A DNA stretch of 64,000 nucleotides from Porpolomopsis calyptriformis (taxonomy: Eukaryota; Basidiomycota; Agaricomycetes; Agaricales; Hygrophoraceae): positions 2,038,501 to 2,102,500 of the forward strand of contig OX621166.1 in the NCBI GenBank assembly GCA_951640195.1, given 5' to 3'. Positions 11,701 to 21,404 of this stretch are shown here, piece by piece (positions within the stretch are counted from its first letter, which is position 1; each line of letters begins with the position of its first letter). Made by a program: the position numbers and the translations under genes. The notes under the pieces are model-generated. The model was not told where the DNA came from. It ran no database searches and saw only the letters and a list, made by a program, of their open reading frames with translations.

Positions 11701-13007
11701 AGGTATGTTTGGCTCGAGGGTAATCCGGAAAGGCGGAGTGAGCCGGAGTGGGAATAGGTGACGGTCCTGAGGATATGTAATCGGTACTGGGACCAAGAGG
11801 GAGAGGTCGATTGGCTGTGTCGTGGGAAACATTTGAGTATGCCAGAGATGACTGCATGGCATACATCCGAATAGCGCTAACCCAGCTCCGGGGATCAATC
11901 TCCCCTTCCACGTCGACTGTGACTAGGCCACCCCATGTCGGATGGCGTACAATGACATCCAGGCCCTGAAAGATGTTGCCACCCACTAACCTTGCCACAC
12001 AGTCGTGCCGTAAGTTAATGGTTTCCTCTGCACTCAAGGTTTGAGCCAACAGTTGTCGTCGACCAAGGTGCAAAGCCTCGATGTGTTCTCGGACAGTATG
12101 AAAAAGCTTGTAGTCGCGCACGGCGAGATACTGGAACATTAATGTGTGCCATTCACGAAGTGCGGATGCAATTTCATCGATGATCGGTTGAACGGCTCCG
12201 GATGCGGTATCGTCTCCGGATTTAAGCGAAGGACGAGGAGGCAATGGTTTGATGATCTGGGATTCTACGGGGGATGTAGAACGAGAGTGCAAGCTGGTCG
12301 AATATACTCGTAACCTAGCTCGGGATGACGTGGCCTGGTCCGGGGGAGGAGCAAGTCGGAAAGACTTTCTCTGGGCATCTGAGTCTTCTTCCTCTTCCTT
12401 TGTGGTATCCATGGTGTTGCCAGTTTTATCTTTGTTGGGTAGATCGCTGCCGGATGAAACGCCATTTGTGCTGAGATTGAAGGCGGCGGCGACTTCGGGA
12501 AGACGGCCTTCCGCATCGGAAAGCTCGTCTCTAACATGAACATGGGACGCAGGGAATATACCAATGAATACTTGCTGGGGTTCTTCAGTCTTTGTGGGTG
12601 CCTTTATACCTACGGAAGCGGAAGGATCGGCAGAGGACGACCATGTGACAGGTGGACGGCGTGTTGTGCATACAACATAGCTATATAAACGCGGAAAATT
12701 GATCGGTGAACGAATGAACATTTGAGAATGCGAAATCGACGTACCCTCGATACCATGCCCCCTCGATTTCTTTGCCTCTGGGTGTGTACTTCTCAAACGC
12801 GTAAACCTCATCGCCGACTTCGAGGGACACGACATCTCTGTGGACAAGGGGATCGTCGTTTGAAGCCTCGGTGACGGTAGACAATCTATTGCGATTGGAA
12901 ATTCTTGTGTCTCTACGCGCCGGAGATAGTGGATGGACTGCATATCCATATACCATTAATGGCAACGGCTCCCAGACACCTTTGCGTTGGCCAACGATAG
13001 CAGCCAT
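5729..13007 (-). CDS. DCK1: DOCK-family guanine nucleotide exchange factor (DOCK180/Dck1 type)
   Basis: This is the largest gene in the window, roughly 2,100-2,200 residues over about a dozen exons. The N-terminus has an SH3-like domain (VVSLEVGDEVYAFEKY, then GAWYRGYVV after an intron at 12744-12681, then GIFPASHVHV). The DHR-1/C2 domain is near residue 650 onward (NELYIKLWSGDFSG; VTIEVRDQDG). The helical middle is followed by the catalytic DHR-2 domain, visible as NYVEAALTLKLHSDLHDW, YYPEYFRVAFYG, FPVAIRGKQFI and TVLRRSEIV, ending near LRLHEEICLPEFVPFHE. Family members load Rac/Cdc42-type GTPases to steer actin and cell polarity. The C-terminal 150 residues are Ser/Gly/Pro-rich and end in a basic segment. 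The last intron is 6482-6425. The other exon borders were followed only roughly, but frames continue across all pieces and the gene looks intact. Confidence 0.85.
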
Positions 13008-13455
13008 GGGAGGAAAACAAACGATAAGAGTGGATGGAGTGAGGCGAGTCTGTGAGAAGTTTTAGGAAAATCTTGAGTGAACCGAAAGAGGTTGGATGTT
13101 GAAGACGGTTGGTCGGGTAGTATGATAAGCACAGCCCGTTGGGTAAGAACGACAGATCGGAGACAGCAGCGCCGCCTTCGAGATATTGGGAAGCAAGAGA
13201 TGAGAAAGAAATCGAATATCCAGTCAGGGCCGACCGGTTTTTTTTTTTCAGTTCATGCCTCGATAAGTCCTAGCTTGGAGTTTATGTCATGGCGACATAC
13301 CTCAGCAAAAGCACTCGGGCTAAAATCAGCTCAAAAAACCTTGGCAAGCTGTCTGATCATTTTTCATCAGGTCAATCATCTGATGTGAGGGAGATGATGA
13401 TAACTGTCAGTTCTTTGCGGAAAGCAGGACTCGTCGATCGTTATAACACCGTGTT
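13008..13455. promoter_or_regulatory. Divergent intergenic region between the DOCK gene and WDR83
   Basis: The two start codons face away from each other across 448 bases. A poly-T tract ending in CAG (around 13239-13250) could be a 5' UTR acceptor or simply a T-run. No coding signal was seen. Confidence 0.35.
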
Positions 13456-14643
13456 ATGGCTCCTCGAAGTCCACCATCATTGGCACGCACTCTGCATTCA
13501 AATCTAACCAGCCACAAAGGCGCTGTCCATGTCGCGCGATATTCCAAGGGAACCGCAAGTTATGTTTTAACGGGCGGTCAAGACCGTACCGTACGTCTCT
13601 GGAACCCCAGCTTGGGCACAGAAATCAAGACGTTTTCAGCCCACGGATACGAAGTGCTTTCCATATCAGTGTCGGTTCTCTTTCTATCACTCGAGATTCA
13701 CCATTCATCTGCCTCACGCAGCTCTCATGACAATAGCAAGTTTGCCTCTGGGGGTGGCGATCGCTCCGTCTTCTTTTGGGATGTCGCTACCGGAGTGACC
13801 ATAAGAAGACTTGCCGGTCATATGGGAAAGGTCCATGCCGTTGAGTTCAATGAAGATGCCTCAGTTCTTGCAAGCGGTAAACAACTTTTTTAATCACGTC
13901 TCAAATCCAACACCCTTGCCGCAGGATCATTCGACTCGACCGTCAGACTATGGGACCTTCGGTATGCTCCTTTTGCATTCACTAATCGACCTAACCACGT
14001 CTTTTCGCCTTAGCTCTCAATCTCGTGCACCGATTCAAATTCTTGAAGAGGCCCGTGATGCCGTTCAAACTCTTCACGTTGCTCCCACCTCTATCACAAC
14101 AGGGTCCGTTGACGGCCACACACGCACCTACGATCTTCGCAAAGGCGAATTGCGTTGCGATTTCCTTGGGCGTGAGTACACCTGTTGGCTTCATCCACTC
14201 AACCCTGATCCCCGTCGTTCAGAACCCGTCACTGCCCTTGTACCCACCCAAGATGGCCAAACTCTCCTCGTAACCACCCTTGATTCTCACATTCGCCTGA
14301 TGGACTCTACCACAGGCCAAATGCTCAATGACTTCACAGGTCACGTGAATTCTTCTTACCGATGCCGGTCATCATTTGGATATGGCGAAGCAAGCGTAGT
14401 CTGTGGTGACGAGAAAGGATTGATTTGGGCATGGGACTTGCTCGATGTATGCCCAAGTCCGTCACGTTTCACACATGTTAACCTGTTTCTCAGGCAAAAC
14501 CGTTGCCGCCACATCCACCACCGAAAGCTCACGAAAAAGTCATCACTTGGACTGAACATCATCCATCATCCGCAGGAGAGATGATCACTGCCAGTGCGGA
14601 CGGGACAATCAAAGTGTGGCGGCATCCGGATTCTGGTGCCTGA
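13456..14643 (+). CDS. wdr83: WD-repeat protein 83 (MORG1)
   Basis: Six exons are inferred, with introns at 13671-13721, 13877-13924, 13962-14013, 14172-14222 and 14447-14493. The protein is a seven-bladed WD40 propeller of about 310 residues. Blades show the GH...WD pattern: SHKGAVHVARYS, GGQDRTVRLWNP, GGGDRSVFFWDV, AGHMGKVHAVEFNED, GSFDSTVRLWDLR, TTLDSHIRLMD, DEKGLIWAWDLLD and SADGTIKVWRH. The late segment KVITWTEHHP, just before the final blade, is typical of WDR83. The human protein is found in spliceosomes and as a scaffold for ERK signalling. The gene converges on LSM2, with 74 bases between the stop codons. Confidence 0.85.
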
Positions 14644-14717
14644 CGATAAAGCAATCAAGTAGTGAATGCCGTATACGGCAACGTCATCATAAGCAAGTAT
14701 ATATTTGATCACCGTAG

Positions 14718-15239
14718 CTATCGTTTGGCCTGGTTTAAAGCCTCTGTATCAAGCAAGATTCATCAGACCCTAAACGTAGCCAACGAAAAATACGGGTCGC
14801 ACCTCTCCGCGTAGCATCTTCCAACAGCTGTGTATCAACATGCTCTGCCGGCAGTTGGACGTAGCGAACGACAGAGCCTCGTATAAAGCAGTTCTTGACT
14901 GCCATCTACCATCAAAAAAAAAAAACAGTCGGATTCCTGGCTACCCCAGCCATCGCGTTACCCACCATATGTGGATGTCTTGCCTCGTCTAGAACCTTTA
15001 TTGAATCGAGCCTGATGTTTAGAAACCTGTCAAGAACGCGAACGGGTCAACTACAATAAAGCTCTGGTCCAAGTTTCATCAGACAACTGACTGGTCGACC
15101 GATTTCAAGACACCAGTGATGGAGAGGTCATTCTTGAGCTCGACAGTGACCTGTTGGTCCGTGAGGGTTTTGAAAACCGAAAAGATAAGCTGTTCATTGT
15201 TAGTGTCGTTCACTACGCAGACTGGAACTACTGCACCAT
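14718..15239 (-). CDS. LSM2: U6 snRNA-associated Sm-like protein LSm2
   Basis: No long frame reveals this gene, but five exons rebuild a complete 96-residue LSm2. They are 15239-15237, 15189-15092, 15026-14966, 14905-14803 and 14743-14718. The first coding exon is only the ATG, followed at once by a GTGCAG donor. The product reads FKTLTDQQVTVELKND, LSITGVLKSVDQFLNIRLD, EARHPHM, then CFIRGSVVRYVQLPAE and a tail DATRREALNQAKR. These are the Sm1 and Sm2 motifs. LSm2 is shared by the nuclear LSm2-8 ring on U6 snRNA and the cytoplasmic LSm1-7 decapping ring. The last intron (14802-14744) is the choice that gives the normal RREA ending; reading through it would replace the normal tail with an unrelated sequence. 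Confidence 0.9.
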
Positions 15240-15316
15240 GAAGTGACAATGATCGTGAGTCACGTGAGTTTCAAGACCTTTCCTCAACTCAAGTTGGAAA
15301 TCGGTGCAAGTCAGCT

Positions 15317-16049
15317 ATGGCAAACCTCATTCGCAACCCAAAATCCGGTAATGACTGGACCCAAAACGAGCTTCGAGCATACAACATCCAAGTGGTGGAG
15401 CAGTCCTTGGTGGAATTCTTCGATCACTCCCACCTGTTCCACCCGTTCTATATCACTTCTGCGAGACCACGGATCGAGAGCTCACTCTCGACGAGGAAAC
15501 CTACAAGTTACTATACTACCTTGATCTCGTAGACAACGCCAGGGTAGGCCAAGAAGCTGATGTTGACAACTTCATTGGAGACGTTGGGATACACGTTAGG
15601 TCGCCGAGTCATTGTCGCTTGTCAGGCCATCCCTTTGATCATCTGCGGGACGCAATGCTCAGCCCAGACGGACATTTGCATCTGTGACGAGAATGACTAT
15701 CTTCTTCTGGTAAAGGAGGATAAGCGGCCTGAAGATCCCGAACCGCAGCTTATTGCCGAGGCTATCGCTGCCTATCAGCGGAATAACTTCATTCGCGACA
15801 GGGTACTCCATATCCCAACTCTCGATGAGATCACCTTCCCTGGCATCACGCTTGTCGGAACCTCTCCCACCTTCTAAGGTCACCACTGAACTCAACAACG
15901 CTGTCATGGGTGGAACGTTTCCTGCAAATGCAGTTGTTGTTTATCGCCATACGCCACGACTTCCACATCGCAACGATGAAGGGATGAGACCATTGGAGAA
16001 TCGCACTACCATCCTTCAGTATTACCAAGCGTTCAAAGCCTTTGTTTAG
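15317..16049 (+). pseudogene. Frameshifted copy of a KEDKR-type mushroom protein (PD-(D/E)XK-like)
   Basis: Pieces of one protein follow each other in shifting frames. The first is MANLIRNPKSGNDW with ELRAYNI. The next is a frame with LTLDEETYKLLYYLDLVD. Then comes a frame with TDICICDENDYLLLVKEDKR and PEPQLIAEAIAAYQRNN, and finally TTELNNAVMGGTFPANAVV and GMRPLENR up to a stop at 16047-16049. I recall this order from an uncharacterised family common in Agaricomycetes. Its LLVxEDKR strand looks like the core of a restriction-endonuclease fold, which is inference. Shifts occur near 15425, 15585 and 15875 (at the last, FYKV would need two more bases). None of these fits a normal intron, so the copy is probably dead. 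Its start is 77 bases from the LSM2 start. Confidence 0.65.
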
Positions 16050-16728
16050 CTCTAGTGAGTTTTGCCATACTCACCATGCTGCTTGAGTTAATTGGGGCAT
16101 TAGTCAGAAAGGTGTATACGATTGACTTGAGCAGCGGTTCTGGCTGGTTGGAATGACATGTATGCACAGTGATGCACAGATTGGCCTGTTGAAATACTAC
16201 TGGGCTAATGTTGAATTAACACAAATCAAAGTCTTTGGAATCATAATGTGGAGCGATGTCGAGAATCTGCCACAAATTTGTGAAAGCGCAAGACTTGGGT
16301 CAGGTACTCCAGGTTCTTTCCATCGGCTCGACAGTTTCGCCGGAGATAGGCATGGTCTGAAGCACGGGAATTGGAATCCGGACTAGTAGTGCAATTCGGT
16401 GTTGGAGTCCTGAGTACTCACTTCATATAATCATGCCAAAGATCAAACGGTGATCTGGGGTGGGTCCCTTCATTGTTGCTCAATCACCGAATTGGGCCTT
16501 CCTTTGTCGTGCCTCGGACGTGTTGGATAGAATGTACCTGATTCAAAGGGAAACGGACGATCACAAAAGCCTGGCATTCTTCGCGATTCGGGAAATCCAT
16601 CCGCAAAACCTTTTCATTAAGGGTACCACAGTACAGTCTGCTGACATTTCGATCTAACGTACAATAAATGTAAGTTGAGAGCGGTGAGATGTTTTCAACG
16701 CCGACGACTCGAAGAGAAATAAGGATGA
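16050..16728. other. Intergenic, no feature recognised
   Basis: About 680 bases between the KEDKR pseudogene and the 3' end of the Spc34-like gene. Only short frames without recognisable similarity were seen. The part near 16150-16390 could be more decayed sequence, but nothing supports a name. Confidence 0.3.
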
Positions 16729-18585
16729 TCAAACATCAAATTTGACAACCTGCTCACCACCACCCCGATCAATTTTCACAAGTCTTTTAGCCACACATCC
16801 GTATAAAATTCTTGTCGTTCCTACGGTTAAGGCAGCAGCGGTTCCACCAGCTTTGGATACCAGCTCCTCTTTAACTTTATTTAACGGCATCGAGAAATGC
16901 GGGCGAGAAGAGAGGAGGGCGAGTAAGAGGTGGGCCGTAAGAATTTGTTGCGAGGTCGGTTCTTTAGGACCAGCAAGGAGTGAAGATTCACTGGTTGCAG
17001 AGGGGGATATGGGTACTGGCGTGTAAGCAGACACAGCTTGGAGATGCGAACTGTGGTCAAAGAGAGAGCTTTGTCAATTTCATGTGCTTCAACATCGTAG
17101 AGTATTGGTGGGCGATAATTACATGGTTTCCGTTGCACGTGGTGGCTTATTACCAGGCGTCGTAAATGGATTCCCGGGCATGATAATCTCACCAACGGTA
17201 GCCCACATTTTCAACTAATGCGGAGTGAATCATCGAAGGCGCGTGTGGAATTGTAGGCAACTCACCACAATACGTTCAACCTCACCATTAACTTTCACTC
17301 TGAATCTCTTGGAACGAGACGGCGTGTCAGTGGAGCTTGACAGCCGTGCTGGTGTCGGAGGTTCCGGCTCATCTACAGAACTGGAAGAGGAAGGAGAGGG
17401 CGATGGTGGCTCTGCCGAAGGGACAGACTGCTTCTTCAGTACAACTGTCATTTCATCTTCGCCTTCATCATCATCATCATCCTCGTAATCATCGGGCAGC
17501 TCGGGACTCCGATCGGGAGAGATAACATCAGGCTCCTGTGAACCCTGCCTGACGTTGCCCTCCGACAAACCAGAAGACCGAGTTCGAACTGGAGGGATTG
17601 GACTCGCAAATGACATAGAGATATCACCGAGATCGGCCAAGTCATCGTTTAGGAGATTGTCAAAACGGAGAGTTCGGGCGGCTTCGGCTGGAGTGGTCCA
17701 GAACGCATCTTCGTGGTCTTCATTCGTGGAGGAGGATACGGGTGTCAAAGATTGCACGTTGGATATTTTCCGAGAAGCTGACTGTCTATGAAGAGGCAAT
17801 TTACCCTTCTTCACCTTCAAGACTGCTTCTTTCTTCATGAACAGATCAGTGAAAGAGAGTCAGGATTATGGAGGATTAACACGGACACGCTCTTTCAGTT
17901 CAGCAATTCTTGACTGCAAGTCTTTTATCCGACGCTCTTCCTCATCCGCCTGATCTTTGAGGGAGAGGGGGGCGTCTGCACTTTCAGTCTAGAATTAATC
18001 ATTGGAGAAGATAATGTGTACTGTGGGCATCGACTGACTTGTTCCAGAGTCTCGTTCAATGTGCGCATGCTATCCCGCACAGAAGAGACTTGCTCCATGA
18101 TGGATGCCACCTGAGAGTTTGCCCGAGGCATAGGTCGAATCGGTTCGCTGGTATGGGCCGAATGTTACTTGCATTGCTTCAAAATGTTCTAGGACTTACT
18201 AACGATCAAGGTATTTCAAAGCAGCTTGAGCATAGACTTCCGGCTCCAGTTCTTTCGGCTTCTGCAGATCCTCTCTCCTTCCGGTTTGCTTTCGGAGGGG
18301 GGTCGGACCTGGAAACTCCACCCGTGTAATTTCAGGATTGGAAGGGCCTCTTGTGTCCCGTTGAGATGCCCCAGCGCCGGAGGAAACCACAAGACTGAAT
18401 AGTCCAAGTTCCGAAGGGTCAACATCACGAATAAGGTCACCCAACGCGGTGTTCAAGACGGAGCGGGTAAAGGGTCCCGCTTCTGGATGACTGCCACTGC
18501 TTGAGGTCCCAATCCTCGCCGCAATCGACCTAATGGATTTCGTGCAACGCGACAATCGGTCGATTTGATCAGAAAGCGCCGCCAT
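16729..18585 (-). CDS. Spc34-like DASH/Dam1 complex subunit with long C-terminal extension
   Basis: I join this from several minus-strand exons. The N-terminal part has the Spc34 layout: an initial helix, then RSVLNTALGDLIRDVDPSEL and GLFSLV, then PEVYAQAALKYLDR. A coiled coil follows (QVASIMEQVSSVRDSMRTLN; DEEERRIKDLQSRIAELKER). A 48-nt intron that ends at ATGAAG (near 17840) joins this to KEAVLKVKKGKLP and an acidic, Ser-rich middle. The C-terminus reads TVGEIIMPGNPF, then SQQILTAHLLLALLS, then CVAKRLVKIDRGGGEQVVKF. Spc34 is part of the ring that couples kinetochores to microtubules. The extension roughly doubles the usual length and could instead be a separate gene starting at 17838. The Spc34 name is moderately supported; the fusion is inference. 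Confidence 0.5.
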
Positions 18586-18633
18586 GTTGAGAATGAAAGA
18601 CAGATTACTCAACCATTTCATTTGATAACGCCA

Positions 18634-20424
18634 ATGTCAAAGCACAATATCTCCCCACCACCTTTACCGCTCTCCAAGCGCCCACAAATCCTGGCGTCCA
18701 CTGGTTGCCGTACATGTGTCCAACCAACAACAAACGTTACATTTGACGCTAGCCTCTATGACGAACTCATTTTGTACATTTTCTCCTATCTGTCCTGGGT
18801 CGATCTATGTGCGGTACAGTCAACGAATAAGAAATGGTCACGACTTGCAGCGGACAACCAAGTATGCAGTCAACTACAAGCCGGTGATTAATTGCTGAAA
18901 TGGACCCGTCAGCTTTGGAAAGCGCTGTATATCAGGGAATACGGGAGGACCAGATTGCGTGGTACCAAAGGCTTTGATACTCGCGCCGACGGGAGAGAAG
19001 TAAGGCCCTTACCTCGGAGGGCTACAACGAATGATGTCAGAGACTGGAAATTTATGTTTCGCATCAGCTCTAATTGGAGGACAGGTAAGTTGGCTCTCGT
19101 CGATTATTCGACAACTAAGCTCAGACCATACTCAGGCCGCTGTGTCGTTGAGAGATGGAGAGACTGCGTGGACAAGTTTCCAGCCTCACCACAGGCATCA
19201 ACCTCTTCCCATTACCGCACTCATATTCTTCTAACCAGCAACGTCACCATTACCGCTTCTTCGCGCCCATGTCCATCACCAGAGATTTATCTCCATACTC
19301 CAGATCAACCCGCCCAGTTCCTTTCCTGTGGGTTATCCGGGAGCCAGGAGCCAATTCATATCACAGCCCTTGCTCTCGACCAATCTCCGCCAGATTCTGA
19401 GAACCATATGCGTATAGCGTCCTTTCTTTCATCTGGAGCATTTTCCGTTTTCGTCATTAATCACCGTTCACCACCGCATCCTGTCCGACAATTAACATAC
19501 GCTCCTGCGTTCATCACACCGCGGACTTCACCCATAATCCAAGCTGTATATCATCAACCCCTACTCATCACCCTGTCCCAAGTATTTCATCTATCTATTT
19601 ATGATTTATCGTCCGATACGATCTCACACAAGGAAACGTTGACTTCCTTTACCTCTTTTCCTCCAACGTCACTCGTCCTTTCTTCTCCGTCTGTGGGTTC
19701 TTACAAACTTGTCCTGGCTTACGCAATCCCCGTCTATCCCGTTCATTGGACTGTTGGCGCTACCGAACTGATCATTTCTGGGACTTCTTTATATCAAGAT
19801 GCCGGGCCGACAGGATTGAATTCTCTTCGTGTCATTACAACCCGCACCACTCGCGCTTTCGAGGTTCCAAGTGGGTGGCTCAACGACAGCAAACTACAAT
19901 TCATGCGTGAACAATGGGGGCGAAAAGTACCCCGAGTAGCTGATACACAGACTGATGGAAAATGGGTGGTGCTCGCACCTGCAACAGCGCGTTCACCATC
20001 CTCCGCTCCGCCTTCCCCTTCGCCGTCTACATATGGTCCTCTCCTGGTGTCTTCCCGCGATACATCACCATTTGTCTCCTCGAGCGTTTATTCTTCAACG
20101 AGTCTTCAACTTTACCGCCTCTCCTTCCCGTCTTCCCACCGATCATCTTCCTCGGTGCCTAAACTAACATTTATACGGAACTTAACCGGTCCCGTAGGAC
20201 CTGTTTCCACTCTAGCACTTGCAGATGGTCGTTGCGTGTGCCTCAGCGTTAATGGGAGTATTTGGGTCTGGGACTTGGAAAATGGTACCGGAACGGAAGT
20301 CGCAAAGGCATCTTTTCTCAGTCTAGACGCAGAAATAGAAACCCAAGGATCGGTGGTCTTTGATGAAAGAAGGATCATCAGCGCCGGTCTGGATGGTGTG
20401 GCGGTTCGGAAATTTGACATTTGA
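18634..20424 (+). CDS. F-box protein with a beta-propeller-like C-terminus
   Basis: The start is 48 bases from the divergent Spc34-like start. Residues of the first and second exons form an F-box: LYDELILYIFSYLSWVDLCA, then NKKWSRLAADNQ and, after the 18862-18912 intron, LWKALYIREYG. F-box proteins link substrates to Skp1-Cullin ubiquitin ligases. A second 51-nt intron (19085-19135) is in frame and open, so it could be retained. The rest (about 450 residues) looks like a WD-type propeller, with weak blades and one clear one near the end (VNGSIWVWDLENG) followed by ISAGLDGVAVRKFDI. The substrate is unknown. Confidence 0.72.
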
Positions 20425-21404
20425 GACCGCATTCCATCGATTGGGGCCCACAAGTGACAGCCCAAAGGGTCTGTTTAGTTATGGACGACGAGTCACTAAA
20501 TAAGTATGAAGTAAAGGCTGTGAAATTTCCCTGTTCCTTCACAGCAAAGGATAAGAACCCCTTCTCGTCATGAGTAACAGCAGGGTGCTGGTATTGACGT
20601 TAGGAACCGAGCGATGTTTTACGTTCTGGACCAAGCTGTACTTTGTCTAAGTAGAAGGACAAACTTCTGAGGCAATGCGATGCGGTGCATATCCGTTGGT
20701 CACACGATCGAAATGCAGCTGTGTGAATGTAACAGCCTCAACACTGCATCTTGGAAACTCTTAAACCGACTGGAAAATAAGCGCTCAGGTCACTTTCCGA
20801 TTTACCACCCACTTCCATCAAACGTCTCGTTCCGACTCTTTGCCGGGACAACGATCCTCGCGGGTGAGGCAGTTGAGTCACGTGACGGGTTTGTTAATTT
20901 TGACCGTGTTGTTTCTATCGCAGATTAACACGTTCAAGAGATGTCCCAAAACACGGCTACCCAGCCTGTTGAGAGTCCTGCTATCAGCATGGAGTCTCGG
21001 CGCGATAAAGGTTCGCTTCTCGATCGAAGAGATGTTGTAGACAATCATTCAAAACAGGGATGACAGCCTCTTCTCGTAACATGCTTGCGATATACCCGAT
21101 TTCAGCTGCTGGGATCCAGAGATACACAAGAAAAACTGTCGTGTTCGTTTTTTTCTTTGTTTTCATTATCTCGTGTCCGGCCTAAACGTATCACGTGCAG
21201 ACCAGCCACCCGGTCGCGCTGCGCCCTCCCACCGATGACCAAGACGTTCTCTGGGTGGGAATTTCTAAATCACGCGTCTACTGCTTACACTAACCCGCAA
21301 GTGTAGTGGCCCAGCGCGTAATGGGTGGTTCCCATCCGAAAATCCCGAGGGCGCACTGTATTTCTCTCAAAAGCACACTGTAAGCGAAACCATATAAAGT
21401 CGGG
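20425..21404. other. Intergenic region with possible 5' exons of the downstream membrane-protein gene
   Basis: A Met-led segment at about 20941-21060 is Ser/Asp/Arg-rich (SRRDKGSLLDRRD). A stretch near 21216-21290 reads TDDQDVLWVGISKSRVYCLH. Both look coding, but they lie in different frames, and stops separate them from the gene that becomes clear at 21405. They may be exons that I could not join, or a damaged 5' end. Nothing else was recognised. Confidence 0.3.

Noticed and set aside
14744..14802. Read-through of the last LSM2 intron, giving a longer tail
   Set aside because: Splicing to the AG at 14744 gives the usual DATRREA ending and a normal 96-residue length.
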